The position numbers and the translations under genes are program-made. DNA of 64,000 bases, from assembly GCF_030867095.1 (NCBI RefSeq), contig NC_081824.1, forward strand, positions 168,462,933 through 168,526,932. Direction: 5' to 3'. The stretch comes from Alligator mississippiensis (taxonomy: Eukaryota; Chordata; Crocodylia; Alligatoridae). This document shows positions 23,716-37,000 of this stretch, one piece after another. How positions within the stretch are numbered: the stretch's first letter is position 1; each line of letters begins with the position of its first letter. Below the pieces are notes generated by a model, which worked only from the letters and a program-made list of their open reading frames with translations, made no database searches and was not told where the DNA came from.

Positions 23716-26700
23716 GTAAGTCCTTGTTCTGACGGAAAGTTACCCAAGGATGCTGAATTGCTCTAGTAGTGATCTCTGATTGCTGGGGTGGGCAGGTGTG
23801 TTATGAGTTCCAGGGGTGTGGTGGAGGGAAGTGCAGTTGTCTTTCTCCCAACCCATTGTATAAGGCAGATGACCTGAGATGGAAGGTCGTGGATGCCAGG
23901 AGGGGAGGGAGATAAGTCATATTGAGACTAAGGAGTTGCCTGCAAAGAGATGGCCAGACCTGGAGCTTGTTCATTCTGAACACTCCTGTGTAGATCCCTG
24001 TGGGCCATTAGTAGCAGATCTCCTGAGGGAACTCCCTCTGTAAGTCTGGTAGTAGCTGTGTGGTGCTGGTGACTTCGGCAGTTGCTTCCTGCTGGCCCAG
24101 TGGAAGTGGCATCGATCCAGTGTGTGTGGGAGGGCGCCTCTTTATGGCTGAGTAGGTATGAGCTCTGTTGGGAGTTAACTTGCTCTTGTGCCCTGAGGGA
24201 GGTAGCTGTGTTGTTGTGAAGCTGCCTTTCCTGTGGTAGTCAAGGCCTGAAGACAACATGATAGTAAGGAAAGGGGCCAGCCCACTTGTTGGGGCAGGGC
24301 CGGTGCCAGGGTGTCTCTTCAACTTGTTCCAACAGAGCTCAAGCTGTGCACAGTCCCTGTTGCCCATGTGCTCCTTTCCCCTTCTGTCTGGCTCTCCCTC
24401 TGTGCGAGTGCAGATGCTTTCTGCCTCCTTGGGCTAGGTGCCAGAAGCAGGGGAGGTTGGCTTCAGGCAGGCATTGGGAGAGGGAGGGCCCAGTGGATTT
24501 GCTTCAGTGATGGTGGCTGTGGGGGAAATGGCTTTCTGCCTGGGCTTTTGCATGGTTGCTGTCCTATTCCAATACCCTAGGTTCAATAGTTGCCATGCTG
24601 GGCTTGGTCCTTTAGATGAGGAGGGTGTCTCTCTCCTTGGATTTGTATCATGCGTTTGCTGGGGGCTGCTGCACCTGGGGGCTGCCTGTAGAGATACAAG
24701 CTACAGAAGGCAGTATCCCTTCTTGTCCTGAACCAGGCTCTGTAGAAACTGCCATTGCCGCATCAGCTAATGGTAGATAATAAGTAGGTTAGCTAAAGGT
24801 CTCTGCTGTAAAGCAATTGGCAGTGGAATAGTTACCTTTGCCAAATCTGCCATGAGGTTTCAGAGGTAACCACCCACCAAGGTAGATGGGGGAAGATCTA
24901 GTTGGAGGGGTCCCAGTCCTGGGAGAGGTTTGCTTTTGACCCCTGTGGAAGCAGGGTTGGCAGACACTTGGAGTTCTTGTTTTAGGCTCTGTGGAAAGCA
25001 GAACTGCACCTAGGGCATATTGAGAAGGTGCGTCCAAAGGGCTGAAAATGTAACTTAAATGCCGAAGCAGAGGTTGTGCTGTTCACTTTCCACTTGGGGC
25101 CTCCAGCCTGGTGAAGAGATTCTCCAAAGCCTGCTAGGGTCTGTTTTTCCCTAGAACCTGCTTTTGAAACTCATATTCACTTTATTTAAATAAGGGTCAG
25201 TGGCTGACTAATAACAGGTGCACTCAGACTGTGGATTGAGGTGGGGAAGTGAGGGATCCTGGCCTTCTTTGGCTTTCCCTTCCTAGTTGTCTGTGTATAA
25301 GCATTGAGCTCTTCCTTACAAATGAGGTTGCACTCTTGTCCCCCTCATACACCTCTACCCCAGACAGATGCACATGGATAGTGCAGGAGCTGGGCTGTTG
25401 CCAGGTATTGGGGCTGGAGTGTTATGGGACGTACAAATGTATTCTGTGATGGTTGTTAAGCTTTCTTTGTGTTTTCCCCCACAGAACATCCGAGTGAGGC
25501 TTTGAATTGGAGCCCAGGCTGGTAAGTGCACAGCTTGTCATGGGCTAGAAAGATGGCTGTAGGGCTTTGAGATGCCTGCACTTGCTCCTAGTGGCTGGGA
25601 AGGAGTTAAATGAAGGAGTACTCCAGGTCACTTGGCTGGTGGCATGGCTAGCAATTGGAGCTGCTGCACTCCTCTCCAGGAAGGAGAAACACCTGCCCCA
25701 TAAGCTGGCCCATCTCTCAGCTGATGTGCCTTGGGTCTCGCAGTGGGCTGCATGGTGTGTGGGCCCTGGTAGTCCCCTCTGAGCGCCTCTGGGAGTTTTG
25801 TAGTATAGTAGTGCTCAGGGGCACTAATAAGAATTGGGACCCTGGTATGTTGGTTGTAAACCCAAAAGTGGGTATGATCTGTCTCCAGCTTTCCTTTCCA
25901 GCAGGCTGAGACAAAGGTGGGTCTCCATGGATTTGACAGGAGAGGGTATAAAATATAAGCAGATAAGGTCAGAGCAGGTGTTTCATGCATAGTGCGGGAA
26001 GAGGTTGAAGGGGCCATGCGGGATCTTCTGTGTTGGGGGCAGAGAGCAATATGTTAAGAGACTGAGGTTGTTAGGCTTTGTATAAACAAACAAATTAGAG
26101 CCATGTAGCACCGAAGCACTGTACAGAGAGGTAACAGTTGTTACCCCAGAGACCGCAATCTATGGGCATGGGCAGATGAACAATGACTTGTTTGAAACAG
26201 AGAAGACTTACTATTAAGGAGTGTGCATCAGCTACCGTGGTGTAACTGTTTCCACTCCTAGCCCACAGTGAGTGCAGCTAAATTATGGTAACTTAACCCT
26301 GTTTCATTTAGTTTTCTCTTACTAAGAGATGGGAGTGGACAGATGAAATGGCTGCAGTGGATTCAGTTCAGCTGTGGTAAAGCCCTCCTTAAAACCCTGC
26401 TATTGTTTCTGTCCATGCCTTAAATGTCATATAAAACAAGACTGAGCAAGAGTGGGTACGTGCAGGGGAGGTTCTGGCCTCCTCAGCCTAGTAATCTTGT
26501 TTTGGCCAACATGCATTGTGCACATTGCAAAAGTGATGAGGAGCCAGGTTTCGAACCATTGAACTTAAGACATCCCCTGACCTTTTGGCAAGGGGAAATG
26601 ACCTCCCTGAAAGGTTTGCTGGCCAAGAGTCCAGGCAGCCTGCATGTGGAAGGGGGCTGAGTGGCTGGCTCAGCATCTGATCTGGGGGAGTAGCTCCCCC

Positions 26701-27900
26701 AGATAGAAGGGGCTAGTGCAGAGTTCATCCAGGGTCTTGCATAGTGAAGTGTTTCCCCTATGCTCCAGAGATGCAACACAATTGCTGAAGGGAGAGGAGG
26801 TGCCAGGGAGCATGGAAGAGATGGATGGTCAGTGCTGAGAGGCAAGGAGGTGGCCAGCGCTTGGATATGGACAGCAGGGGGATTGGGCATTAGGGCCATA
26901 CCTGAGCGGGGCCATGGTGTTGCCCAGTTGGACATGCTGAGGGGCAGCTGGCATACCTGTGGCACTTCAGTGAGTTGGCACCTCCATTGCTGCCTGGCTT
27001 GGGCCACTGCTCACACCTTGTCTTGCAATCCTGGTTGACCACCAGAGTCTCCCTGAGCACTGCCCTCTGGCTCAGTTTCCTCTGAAGGGCAGCAGCCTCC
27101 TCCATGCCCAGGAGAGCTGTTCTAATTCTGTCTGTCTTTGTCCTGCTTTAGGTCCCATTTGCCCTGAAACATGGGAATCCTTGCACCCAGAACAGAGGGA
27201 GCACTGGTGGGCGTTGACTGGCGTGGTCTCCCCCTCAGCTCTACAGCTGAGCAGTGCAGAATCCAGTCCTGGGCTCCAAAGCCAGTGGTAGTCAGCTTTG
27301 ACCTGATTGGTGCCTTCTGGTTTTGATTTCCCTCTTTTGAGAGAGTGAACAGCTCCAACGGTGCTCTCAAGGCCTGGCCTGGCATGCCTCTTCTTGGGAG
27401 CAATCTCTCTTTAATAATGCAGACCAAGAACTGCCAGGCTCTGGCTGTGTGCTACATGACTGCAGCCTGTGTCAGCAGTGACAGAGGGAGATCAATAGCT
27501 CTTGCCTCAGCCATCACTGCTGCCTGTTAGGCTTGCAGTTTCCATATTGAATAAAGGCCTTTCCTAAAGAGCATGATCAATATGCTGCTCTGAGGTCTGT
27601 TCTCGTTTGCTATATATAAACTGGATGCACGCCGTACGTGAGTGAGCATGTGCAGGGGGTAGGATGTGCCAGCTTGCCACTCTTGCCAGCTGGGAGGAGG
27701 ACACGGCTAACTTCTCCTCCATCCCCTTTTCTTGCAGTTGCTGCTCCAGGTCCTTGAGTTGCCTTCTTCCCCTTTTGTGGCAGCACATTGGATGGGAAGC
27801 TCCTGGGGAGCCTAGGGCCTCTGATCTCCTGTTGGAGAGGCTGTGGGGCTGGAAGGGGCACCAGTGAAACTCTCTTCTGTGCCCTTTCTGCTCTTGGTAG
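23716..27900 (+). other. Probable TJAP1 leader introns
   Basis: Non-coding except for the candidate leader exon at 25485-25521. A weak old repeat may lie near 26100-26170. Confidence 0.45.
25485..25521 (+). other. Candidate 5' untranslated exon of TJAP1
   Basis: A 37-bp segment lies between a strong acceptor (tgttttcccccacag) and a consensus donor (CTG|gtaagt), 2.4 kb before the TJAP1 start exon. It has no long frame, as expected for a leader exon. There is no transcript evidence. Confidence 0.45.
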
Positions 27901-27932
27901 GTGACCTGTTGGCCCCCCAAGCAGAAGGGAGG

Positions 27933-28058
27933 ATGTCAAGCACAGCTCCTTCCAAGAAGCCTTACCGCAAGGCACCGCCGCAGCACCGGGAGGTCCGCCA
28001 TGATGTGCCCATTCTCCGAGAAGACCAGGACGGCGTGATTTTGGCTGAACAGAGTCAG
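27933..28058 (+). CDS. TJAP1: TJAP1 coding exon 1 (start codon)
   Basis: The exon follows the acceptor ctcttggtag, which ends at 27900, so its untranslated part is 27901-27932. The ATG at 27933 gives MSSTAPSKKPYRKAPP, the family's N-terminus. An upstream in-frame ATG at 27843 lies before the acceptor, in the intron, and was not used. The donor CAG|gtaaca after codon 42 (EQSQ) is in phase 0. Confidence 0.93.
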
Positions 28059-31000
28059 GTAACAGATTACCGGGCGGCTAAGGGCCTGGCACCATTACAC
28101 CAGCAAACAGGGTTTAGTTATGCCGAGGCAGGTCAGCTCAAGCAGGCAGAGGGAACTGAGGCTGGCAATCTTAACTTTTCCTCCTCCTGCTCCCTGGAGT
28201 CGAGCAGTGACAAGGAGTTGGCAGGGCGCAGGGCAGGCCTGAGCCTCAAGAGCTGGACCCTGTCATCCAGGCTGCTGCCCTTTGGGAAAGCAAGGAGGCG
28301 GAGTGGGAAGCCATGTAAGCCCCACAGCTGTGGGCGCCTCAGCAAGTTCATGAGCCGCAGTGTGGAGACAGTAGTGTCTGGGGACGAAGGCCAGGCACCC
28401 ACCTGCTCCTTCAAGAGTGGGAGCTTGGAGCGCTCCCTCATGTTCAAAGAGCCTGCTGAGGTCCTGGCACCTGGGATGTTGCGGGTCTCCTCCACCCATC
28501 TGCCTCTCAAAGGGATCCTGAAGCAGCCAGGTCTGTTGGGAGTGTGCCCTGAGACCCTGCGCAAGTCCCGATCAGTGGAGGCCTTGACTCGGGGCCATGA
28601 CTCCCGCAAGTACAGTGACACTCTGCTCTGTCTCAGGAAGAGGGAGAGGCGCTCACAGGAGCGCAGCAGCAGCAGTGGCAGCAGTGCTGTCGACTCCACC
28701 AAGCGCAAGGAGAAGCTCACTGAGGAGAAAGTGCAGTTCTCCAAGTTCCTGGATGAGATCTCCCAACGGGTGCTGAGCCCCAGTCACCTGCGCTCTGTTG
28801 GAGAGAGCAGAGGAGGAGGCCAGGAGTCTCCTTCCTCCCCCAGAGTCTCCACACCAGAAGGCCAGAAGGAAACCCAGTCTGAGGGTGCTAAAGCCAAGCG
28901 AGCAGCTGAGAGGAAGCTCTGCCAGAGGCAGAGAAATGCAGAGAAGAGGTGTGAAGCTCAAGAAATGGCTTCTAGCCAAAGGCAACCCACTGAGGAGGCT
29001 GAGCAGTCCCCTCAGCCAAGGAAGAAGCTCATCTTTGTGAGGAAGGACAGCAAGGAGAAGCTCATCTCTGTGGAGAGGAAGGTGGCAGATCTATGCCAGG
29101 ATGAGCTGCAGCAGTTGGCAGAGCGGGGTTTGGCAGGGATGTCCTCTGGGCAGCAACAGCTGCTATCTTCATGGAAAAACAATCAGGAAGGAGAAAGGGA
29201 CAGAGAAGAAAGCTGGAATGAGCAGCCAGTGCGGTCCCAGCATCTTGGTGCCAAACCTGGTCAGAAGCACATGATGGCACCAGGCTGCCTGGAGAGGAGA
29301 TCCTTTTCCCCTCCAATATACTGGAGCCAGGAAGAGGGGTGTCCTTCACCTAGAACCTCCCCTTCCTTCAGCCTGGCACTAAATAAGGTATGTGCCAGGG
29401 TCCTGGAGCCCAGGCCCTGGACCGGAATAGGCACAGATCCCTCCTTCCCATCCTGGCTGTCCCCCCTCTCCTGCCATCCCCCAGAAAGGCTAAGGCCCTA
29501 CTCTGATTGTGTGTGGACGGGGGTGGTGGGGGAAGCCAAAAGGCTAATGTATATATCTGAACTCTGGGGGTGGAGGGGTCAGGCAAAGTTTTTATCCTTG
29601 CCTTTTTCAACTCCCTTCTCCAACTTGGAAGCAGTGGGAAGCTCCTTCCGAGTTAACTGCTGGGTGCACAAAAGGAAAAGTACTGAATTTCTGTCCCCTG
29701 AGGGGGCAGAAGAAGGCTAGGAGTGCCCAGAGTGAAACCATGTTGTTTTGAAAGCACACAAGTGCTGATGCCCTCTGCTAGCCTGCTTGGAGGACAGCCC
29801 TACTCCTTTCTTTGCTGTCACTCAGCCTGAGCACCTTGTTTCAGCGGGGAGCATCTCCCTCTCAGTGATTGTCAGTTCTGAGGAGAGCTGATGCCTCTTT
29901 ATCCCCTTTGCAAGCTTCTTGGCCTTCTGTAGTTTAGAACCTGCCTAACAGGTTGCCAGGTACCAGCAGGTAGGAATGGCCACAGCTGGTTAGCCTCTTG
30001 GCCCAAGAAGGAGGGTCCTCGTGTCCTGCCTGTAGCTGGACACTGGTAAATTGGCCCCAGTTTTGTCCAAACTCCCTTGTCTTGCTCTGGTTAGGTCCTT
30101 GTTTGAAAGTGCTTTCAGCCCCTCCCCTTCTGTCCACCTAGCTGGCATCTGGGCTGAGGAATCATTTCTCTGACTGCCTGGTTCTTGTGCCCTTGACTTC
30201 CTGGGGTCAGCTGGGCTCTCAGTGTGTAGAGCTGATGTAGGGGCAGAGACTACCGGAGCAGGGTGTGGGGCCTGGGGCCAGTCAGCCTGTGCAGGGCCCT
30301 GCCCCTGGACATAATGGATTTGGCAGTGCGGGGTGCCAAGCAGCTGGAAGCGAAGCCGGCGGCAGTGGTGAGTCGTCACAGCTATTCTGCCTGGCTCTGC
30401 CGGGGCCAGGGTGGTCACCCCGATTTGTGTGCATACCTCCCCTGGGATGGCCCTGTGTAGGGGAGTGATGTTGCAGAAGATGAGAGCCCATACAGCAGGC
30501 TGGGAGGGTGTCTTGCTGTATGCAGAGTGGTCTGATGCAGCATAATTGGTTGGGGGCATAGTAAATAGGCTGCAGAGCTCAGGCCCTGCACACTGTAGAC
30601 TACAGTGTTCCCCAGGTGGTTTGGAGGAGGAAAGGAAGTGGGATAATAACACTGCATATTACAGCCATGATTGGGCCAGCTTCTATACCCTGGTATTGCT
30701 AGCACCAAACCTCTGTCAAGGGCATCTGTGTAGCAGGGTGCGCTTCACAGAGTAGAGACCTGGGCTGTTCTTAATAAGCAGATTCTGAGGTGCAGCATCA
30801 TCTTGGGAACCTTCCTGCTGAAAGAAGCTTTGCTTAGCCAAGGTTTGGGGCCTCCATCTGGTATTCCCCATTAAACAGCTCAAGGAAGCAGCAGTGTCCC
30901 AGGGGTTCCCTGAGGACAACCAGGGCTTTAAAAAAGGCCTTGAAGGGTCATTGGAAGTTCCTCCTCAGTTCTTATTATCCCACAAATGCAGAGAGCTTGC

Positions 31001-34000
31001 TCCAGGGTGCAAGGCCCTTCCAGGAAGCAGGCTGGCTGGCATATAGCACTTCACCTTCTGGTTTGGAGCCAAGAGGTACCTAGGAATTTGGCTGTAGCGT
31101 GACCTGCTCCAGCTGTGTATCAAGAAACAGTCAGTACAGAATTATCAGGGGAAGTTGATGGAAGTGGTTCTTTCCAGCTCTCAAACAATTGTAACCAATT
31201 GGTAGTGAATGGTTCAGAGGTTTTAGGGTGTGCTGGCCTAAGGGATTTTCACTGAGACTTGCTGTGAGGCTGCAGAGGAATGAGGCAGCAGGCATGGGGG
31301 TGTGGGTTTTGGGAGTCCTTCAAATTGCAGGTTGGGGCAGGACAGCCACACAATCTCTGCTGGCCTTTGCTTTAACACAGAGCAGTGTTTTCCCTGAGAT
31401 AAACCACGTGGACTATCTTGATATCAGCCTGGTTAAGAAGTAGTGTGTGCAGAGGCCAGCTTTCTTAACCAGGCATGACATGGGGGGATCATTTCCTTGG
31501 ATTTTGCCTCTGGATGCCTGTGCGCGAGTGACTCATGCCTTGAGAGAATCTTACAACTCTTTTCTTCTCTGCACAGGAGCCCTTGACAGACGCAGAAAGG
31601 ATGAAGTAAGTGTTTGGTTCTCCACTCATACTCTGGCCACCCTGGCATTTCTTTGTGCTCACTGATTGCCAGCACCTTCTGTACCATTGACTTACACTTG
31701 CACATGTGTCTTTAGGTGTACAAGATGAGTTTCCCCTCTAAGTTGTTTAGCGAGTCTTGGGCAGGGTTTTCTTCTGTTCACCTGGTCAGATTCTGCTTTG
31801 TTTTCCCATGTTCCTTGGGGAGCGCTTGCTGAGTATAGTTGCCTAGTCAGTGGAATGGTTCTCCCACTTCTCAGTCAAAATCAGTAGGTGTGTAATTATT
31901 TAGGAAATGTAGCATAGGCTGTCTTTAGCACCCTCATAATTGAGGGGTGATGGTACAGACACCTTTAATTGTAACTAACTCTCCCCCCCCACATCAGCAA
32001 GGGGGAGAAAACTCAATGCCACCACTTCTGTGTGATTCAATTGCTAAAGCAAATGAAGTTGTGGCATCTTGCTGCAGTTATGGATAGGTACTGATAGGAG
32101 GCAGCTTTTGTTCCCTATTCCTCAGAATCCCTGTGAACAGCAAAGTGGTTCAGTTGGAGAGCAGCTCTGTCTCTGTGCTATGGAGCACGGTGAGAGCATT
32201 ATGGTTTGAAGTGTCAGGCACCCACTTGAGCAAGTGTCTTCCTTGGTTTGGCAAGAAGAGAGTCTGTGGCATTGTAACAGGATCTGTGGAAGCCTGCTGG
32301 AGCATCTCCCTGCAATAGACATATCTATCTCTGCCAGTTCTGCTTGCTGGCCCCCTCCACTACATGTTTAGGATGAGAGGGTTTTCAACAGCTCTTGTAT
32401 GTCCAGCTGCTGTAGGCTGGGCTGGGATGAATTATTGAGTGGGTTTCATTCTCTGCTGAGGGACACCGGAGCCGTGCAGCCCATCTGGCTAGCAGGCTTT
32501 ATCCAAATGCCGTAACCTGAGAGGGAGCCAGTGACATGGATGGCTGGGCTGCTGTGCATTGCTCTCAACACCCCTGCCAGCAGTTTGCGATAGGCAGCCG
32601 CTCAGAAGGATAAAGGTGGTTCAGCAGCTGTCCATGCGCTTTGTTCTTGACCTGTAAAGCTTCCCCAACATCCCTGCCCTAGAGTTTGGAACAGGGTTGC
32701 TCCACTAAAGCCTAACCAGATCCCTCCAAGGGTGAGCATGTACACAGCCACATGTTTTACCTCCCTGTGATACGCATTGATCAGTGGCTCTGGGAGAGGG
32801 GGCCTGAGATGTTTCCACTAAAAGAATCACTTCACATCACAAAGGTCTGTGTGGGGAAATGGCTGTTCTCTCCCACCCCTCCAGTACACACATACACTTT
32901 GGAGGAGTTGAGTTAAACTGGAAACAGGAACCATTCCAATCACCGGTCCCACAAGAATAGCGTAGGAATACCCTGGCTGCCTGTGGTGTAGCCCCTGCTC
33001 TCAGGATCCTGGAGTGGGTCAGGTGTTGGCATGAGACCTGCAGCCTGGGGCACTTGCTGAGCAATGCCTTGCTCCCCTGTGCTTCAGGCTCCTGCAGCAT
33101 GAGAATGAGGAGCTGCGTCGGCGGCTGGCTTATGTCACCAGCAAGATGGAGGCAATGGAGAGGGAGCTGGAGTCTGGCCAGGACTACCTGGAGATGGAGC
33201 TGGGCCAGAACCGTGAAGAGCTGGAGAAGTTCAAGGACAAGTTCCGTAGGTATGGAGAATAAGAAAAGGAGAGGATTGGGACCTGGAGAGCGTACTTTAA
33301 CCAAAGGCTTGCTCAGCTGTTTGGTTGGTGAAGGCCACGCTTGGGGTGTTTTAACCTGAGGCATGCAGCATCCCCAGTGATATGCCACTCACAAGAAAGG
33401 ATTAGGAGAGTTGCTCTGTGCCTATGATTGTAAGGCAGCTGCCTCTGGGGTGGAGCAGAGGAACACCATGCCACAGTACAGGGCAGGGAGGAAGTGAAAA
33501 GGGAATTTGTCGAGTTAGTTATTAGACACAGTGAAAGGGCCAAGCTGGAATTTGGCCTAGATTCTAGGGTTAACGTGAATTTTCTGACAGTTAAAAAGGG
33601 GCCAGAGGATCACGAATGACTGGGGGGTGGGGTGCATGTTTGTGTCTCACCCAAAAATAACATTCCCTCCTTTAGTTCCCACTGTCTTTGACTGTGCTGG
33701 TCAGGGCTGACTTGGAGCAAAGCACCCAGTATTGAGACATCCATCTGGAGTAGTTGCCTTTTGTGGTTTCCTTGGGGGAGGTCTCCCATCCAAGGATTGG
33801 CTCAGCTCAGCCCTGCTTAGTTTGAGGTCTGAAGGGATCAGACATCATGTGGCAAAGCTGGGTATAGTATTAGCATGCCTGGCTGTCTGCTTTGAGGCAA
33901 GCAGTGTTTCTGCATGTCTGGCATTTGGGCTGTGGAGAGGACTTGAATTGATGGCCTGGATTCCTTCTCTCCTGGACATTCATGTCTCTGTTTAGGTTAC

Positions 34001-37000
34001 AGAACAGTTACACTGCTTCCCAGAGAACCAATCAGGACCTGGAGGAGAAGCTGCATACCCTGGTATGACCTCCTAAGCCTCTCTCTCAAGAGGAGGTGGG
34101 GGGTGTTTGGGATGTTACAGAGATTGTCTTTGGGGTGAGGAATCAGGGGGCTAGGGATTGCTGCAGCTGAAGAGGGAGGTTTTGACAGTGGTTCCCCAGT
34201 CCGAGCCTGGTGTCCTGAGATGGTTACTTCATTTGTGTGGACCCCACTTTGTCATGCCCCTGAGCTTGGCTTCCTCTCAGTGTAACTGCACCTAACTCCA
34301 CCATGTTGGATCAGCACCTTTTCCAGGTGATAGGGATGTGATGCTCCCTGAGGACAGGGGAGGGAGCTGCCCCTGGGGGTGGGTGTCAGTGGGGGTTGTC
34401 AAAACAGAGCCAGCATGTGTGTGTGTATGTGTGTTTGTGTCTACTGTGTACATTCATAACGCTCATGGCTGTTTCTTTTCTCTCCCTCCCTCTCTCTCTC
34501 CTCCCCATGCTGCCGTGGCGCACGCTGGGTGCGCTCACCTCTCAGGCCTCTCTCAGCCAAAGCTGGATCTTTGCAGTTGCGTCTTTCGTTTGTGTGTTTT
34601 TTTTCTTTCTCCTCTTTACATGTCTCAGCCTGTCAGTTTCATTGTCAGTCACGCACGCACCATCCCAGATCGAGGGGCCCCAGTCTTGTCTGGCCAAGGG
34701 TTCACCTGGTATCCAGCAACACAGCTGCCCATAGAGGCAGCAGGTCCTAGCATGCACTGCTCCAGCTGAATGTGAGCACTGTTTGTGATCTGGCTGGAGC
34801 ATTGCATGCTGGGAGCATTGTGCCCATAGGCTGAAGCACTGTTAGAGGTGAGGGTAGCCATGAGCCCGCTTTGGCCATCCCTGCTGTAGACAAACAGACA
34901 CCAGTGCGAGCCATCAGTACCTGATTGCCTGCACTTAACATAGGATGCACGTGTAGTTCTAGCCTTAGCACCAGGAGCTTCCAGAAGTTAATGTGCAGGT
35001 GCCTGATGAGTTGGCCCATGTTTCAGAAACATCTTATCCTCATGTCCTGCTCTGCTTGTTACGCTGCACCCTGGTCTCACTGCTGCCCACAGTTGGACTA
35101 TGTTGGTCACATTGACAGGGCTTCTGTAGCCCATTTGGGGCAGGTAGAGGAGCTGGTCCCTCTGACTGCTGTTAGCCTCCTTGGCTATATTTCCCCCTAA
35201 GTGGAAGCTTCTGAAGAAGTGTTCCTGCCTTTGGGACAGCATTAAGCAAGTCCCAGAAAAAGCTGTAGACAGACCCTTTTTCACACCAAAACAAATCCTG
35301 AGCTCTTCTGAAGAAACAGAGCCTTTTACCTGCTGAGTCAGCACTGACTCCCGTGCGTTCTCTGGGCAGCATCTTGTCCTGTTGCCTAGAGTCAGGGGAG
35401 GAAAGGCTCTCAGACACTTGGAGAGTGACCTTTGCTACTGGTGAAGGCTTTGGGTTGGCAGTCTGGTATGTCTCCAGGGAAGCATGAGGGTGAGCTCCTC
35501 CCCTGACATCCCTGTATCCCAGTCTTGACTCCAAGGCTGAGAGGGACTTCAGTCTCTGAACAGTGTTGCTGCAGCAGGTGTAGAAGGAGCCACTGTGCTG
35601 GGAAGGATCAAACTCCCTTGCTTCACTAGCTGACAATCATGGCATGTATTCTCCAAAGCCAGCACAGGGTGGCTGGCTCTGTGCGCCATTAGAGTCCCTC
35701 CCTCTGTGGCGAGCCAGGCTGCTCCTTGTCCGTCTGAAGGCTTCGTCCTGAGCTCAACACATTTGTGCTGTGCTTGGGTGAGGCAGGGCGAGAGGCGCCC
35801 TGTGCTGGTGAGATTGACACCTCGTGTTCTTGTGTCCCAGATTAAAAAGGCAGAGATGGACCGGAAGACGCTGGACTGGGAGATTGTGGAGCTTACTAAT
35901 AAGCTGTTGGATGCCAAAACCACTGTCAATAAACTGGAGGAACTAAATGTAAGCGTCATTTGGAGCCCTTGACTGATGTCTGTGATGTCTGTTCTTTAGC
36001 TTCTTCACGAATAACTTATGGCAGGGAGGGGAGGAGGCGGGGGGGCTGGGGGGATAAGGAGAATAAGAGGGACTAACACGCAGACAGTTTTGGGGAGCTG
36101 TAAGCATCAGTGAGGATGGGTGTGTATGGAGGGGGGAGAAAGCAGGAGACAGCAATGTGGAAGTTGGAAAGTGGGAGTCAGGAGTGAACGAGATTGGAAT
36201 TTGCAGTGTGATTTGGTGGCAGAACAGGTGTACTGGGAAACAAAAGGCTGGTATTCCCTGATCAGAGGTGGCAGTGGCGAGGGGCCTTCTCCACAGGTTT
36301 GGTGTACTGCATGTGATTCTGGGTACCTCCTTATGAGACTGGTTGGAGGGAGTTAAGAGTAGTGACAATAACCTGGGGGTTGTCTGAAGGGTGAACTCTG
36401 CCTGGTTGGGTTAAGAGGTCTGGGGTGGGAGGGGGAGGGACTACATATGGGACAGTACAAACTCCCAGGAGTGAGAGGCTAAATACAGAGACAGGTTGTA
36501 AGTTAGGAGTGAAGGGAGAGTGTTGAGCATGTCAGCTGGAGTGCAGATAGCTGTACTGACCTGTGGGAGAGCCTTGTGAGGATGGGGACAGAGAAGCCCT
36601 GTTGTGAGTAGACTGCCCTTCTGTGAGTGTCTGTTCAGGTTGGGTGTGAGTGAAGGTGGTAAGGTGAGGCTGGTGCAACTCTCCCATCCCCATGCTTGTC
36701 CCCTTCTTGGCAGGAGCGATACCGGCAGGACTGTAACCTGGCAGTGCAGCTGCTAAAGTGCAACAAGTCCCACTTCAGGAACCACAAGTTTGCTGATGTA
36801 AGTAGCAGCTCTGCAGAGGGGGTGGGGAAGGGCTCATAGCCCCTCTGTGCCTGGCCCTCACTTGACACAGGGTTGCCTTTTCCTCTGGGTGTGGAGAGGG
36901 AGCTTCCTGAGCACTGGGTGTGTCCCAGTGACCTCCCTCCCATAGGCATCAGGCAGAAGTGAGAGGAGAGTGAGGCAGTCTGAGACCCCTTCTGGCTCCC

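Noticed and set aside
1-27000. Search for DLK2, the gene left of TJAP1 in human
   Set aside because: No EGF-type cysteine pattern in any frame. It must lie beyond the left edge.
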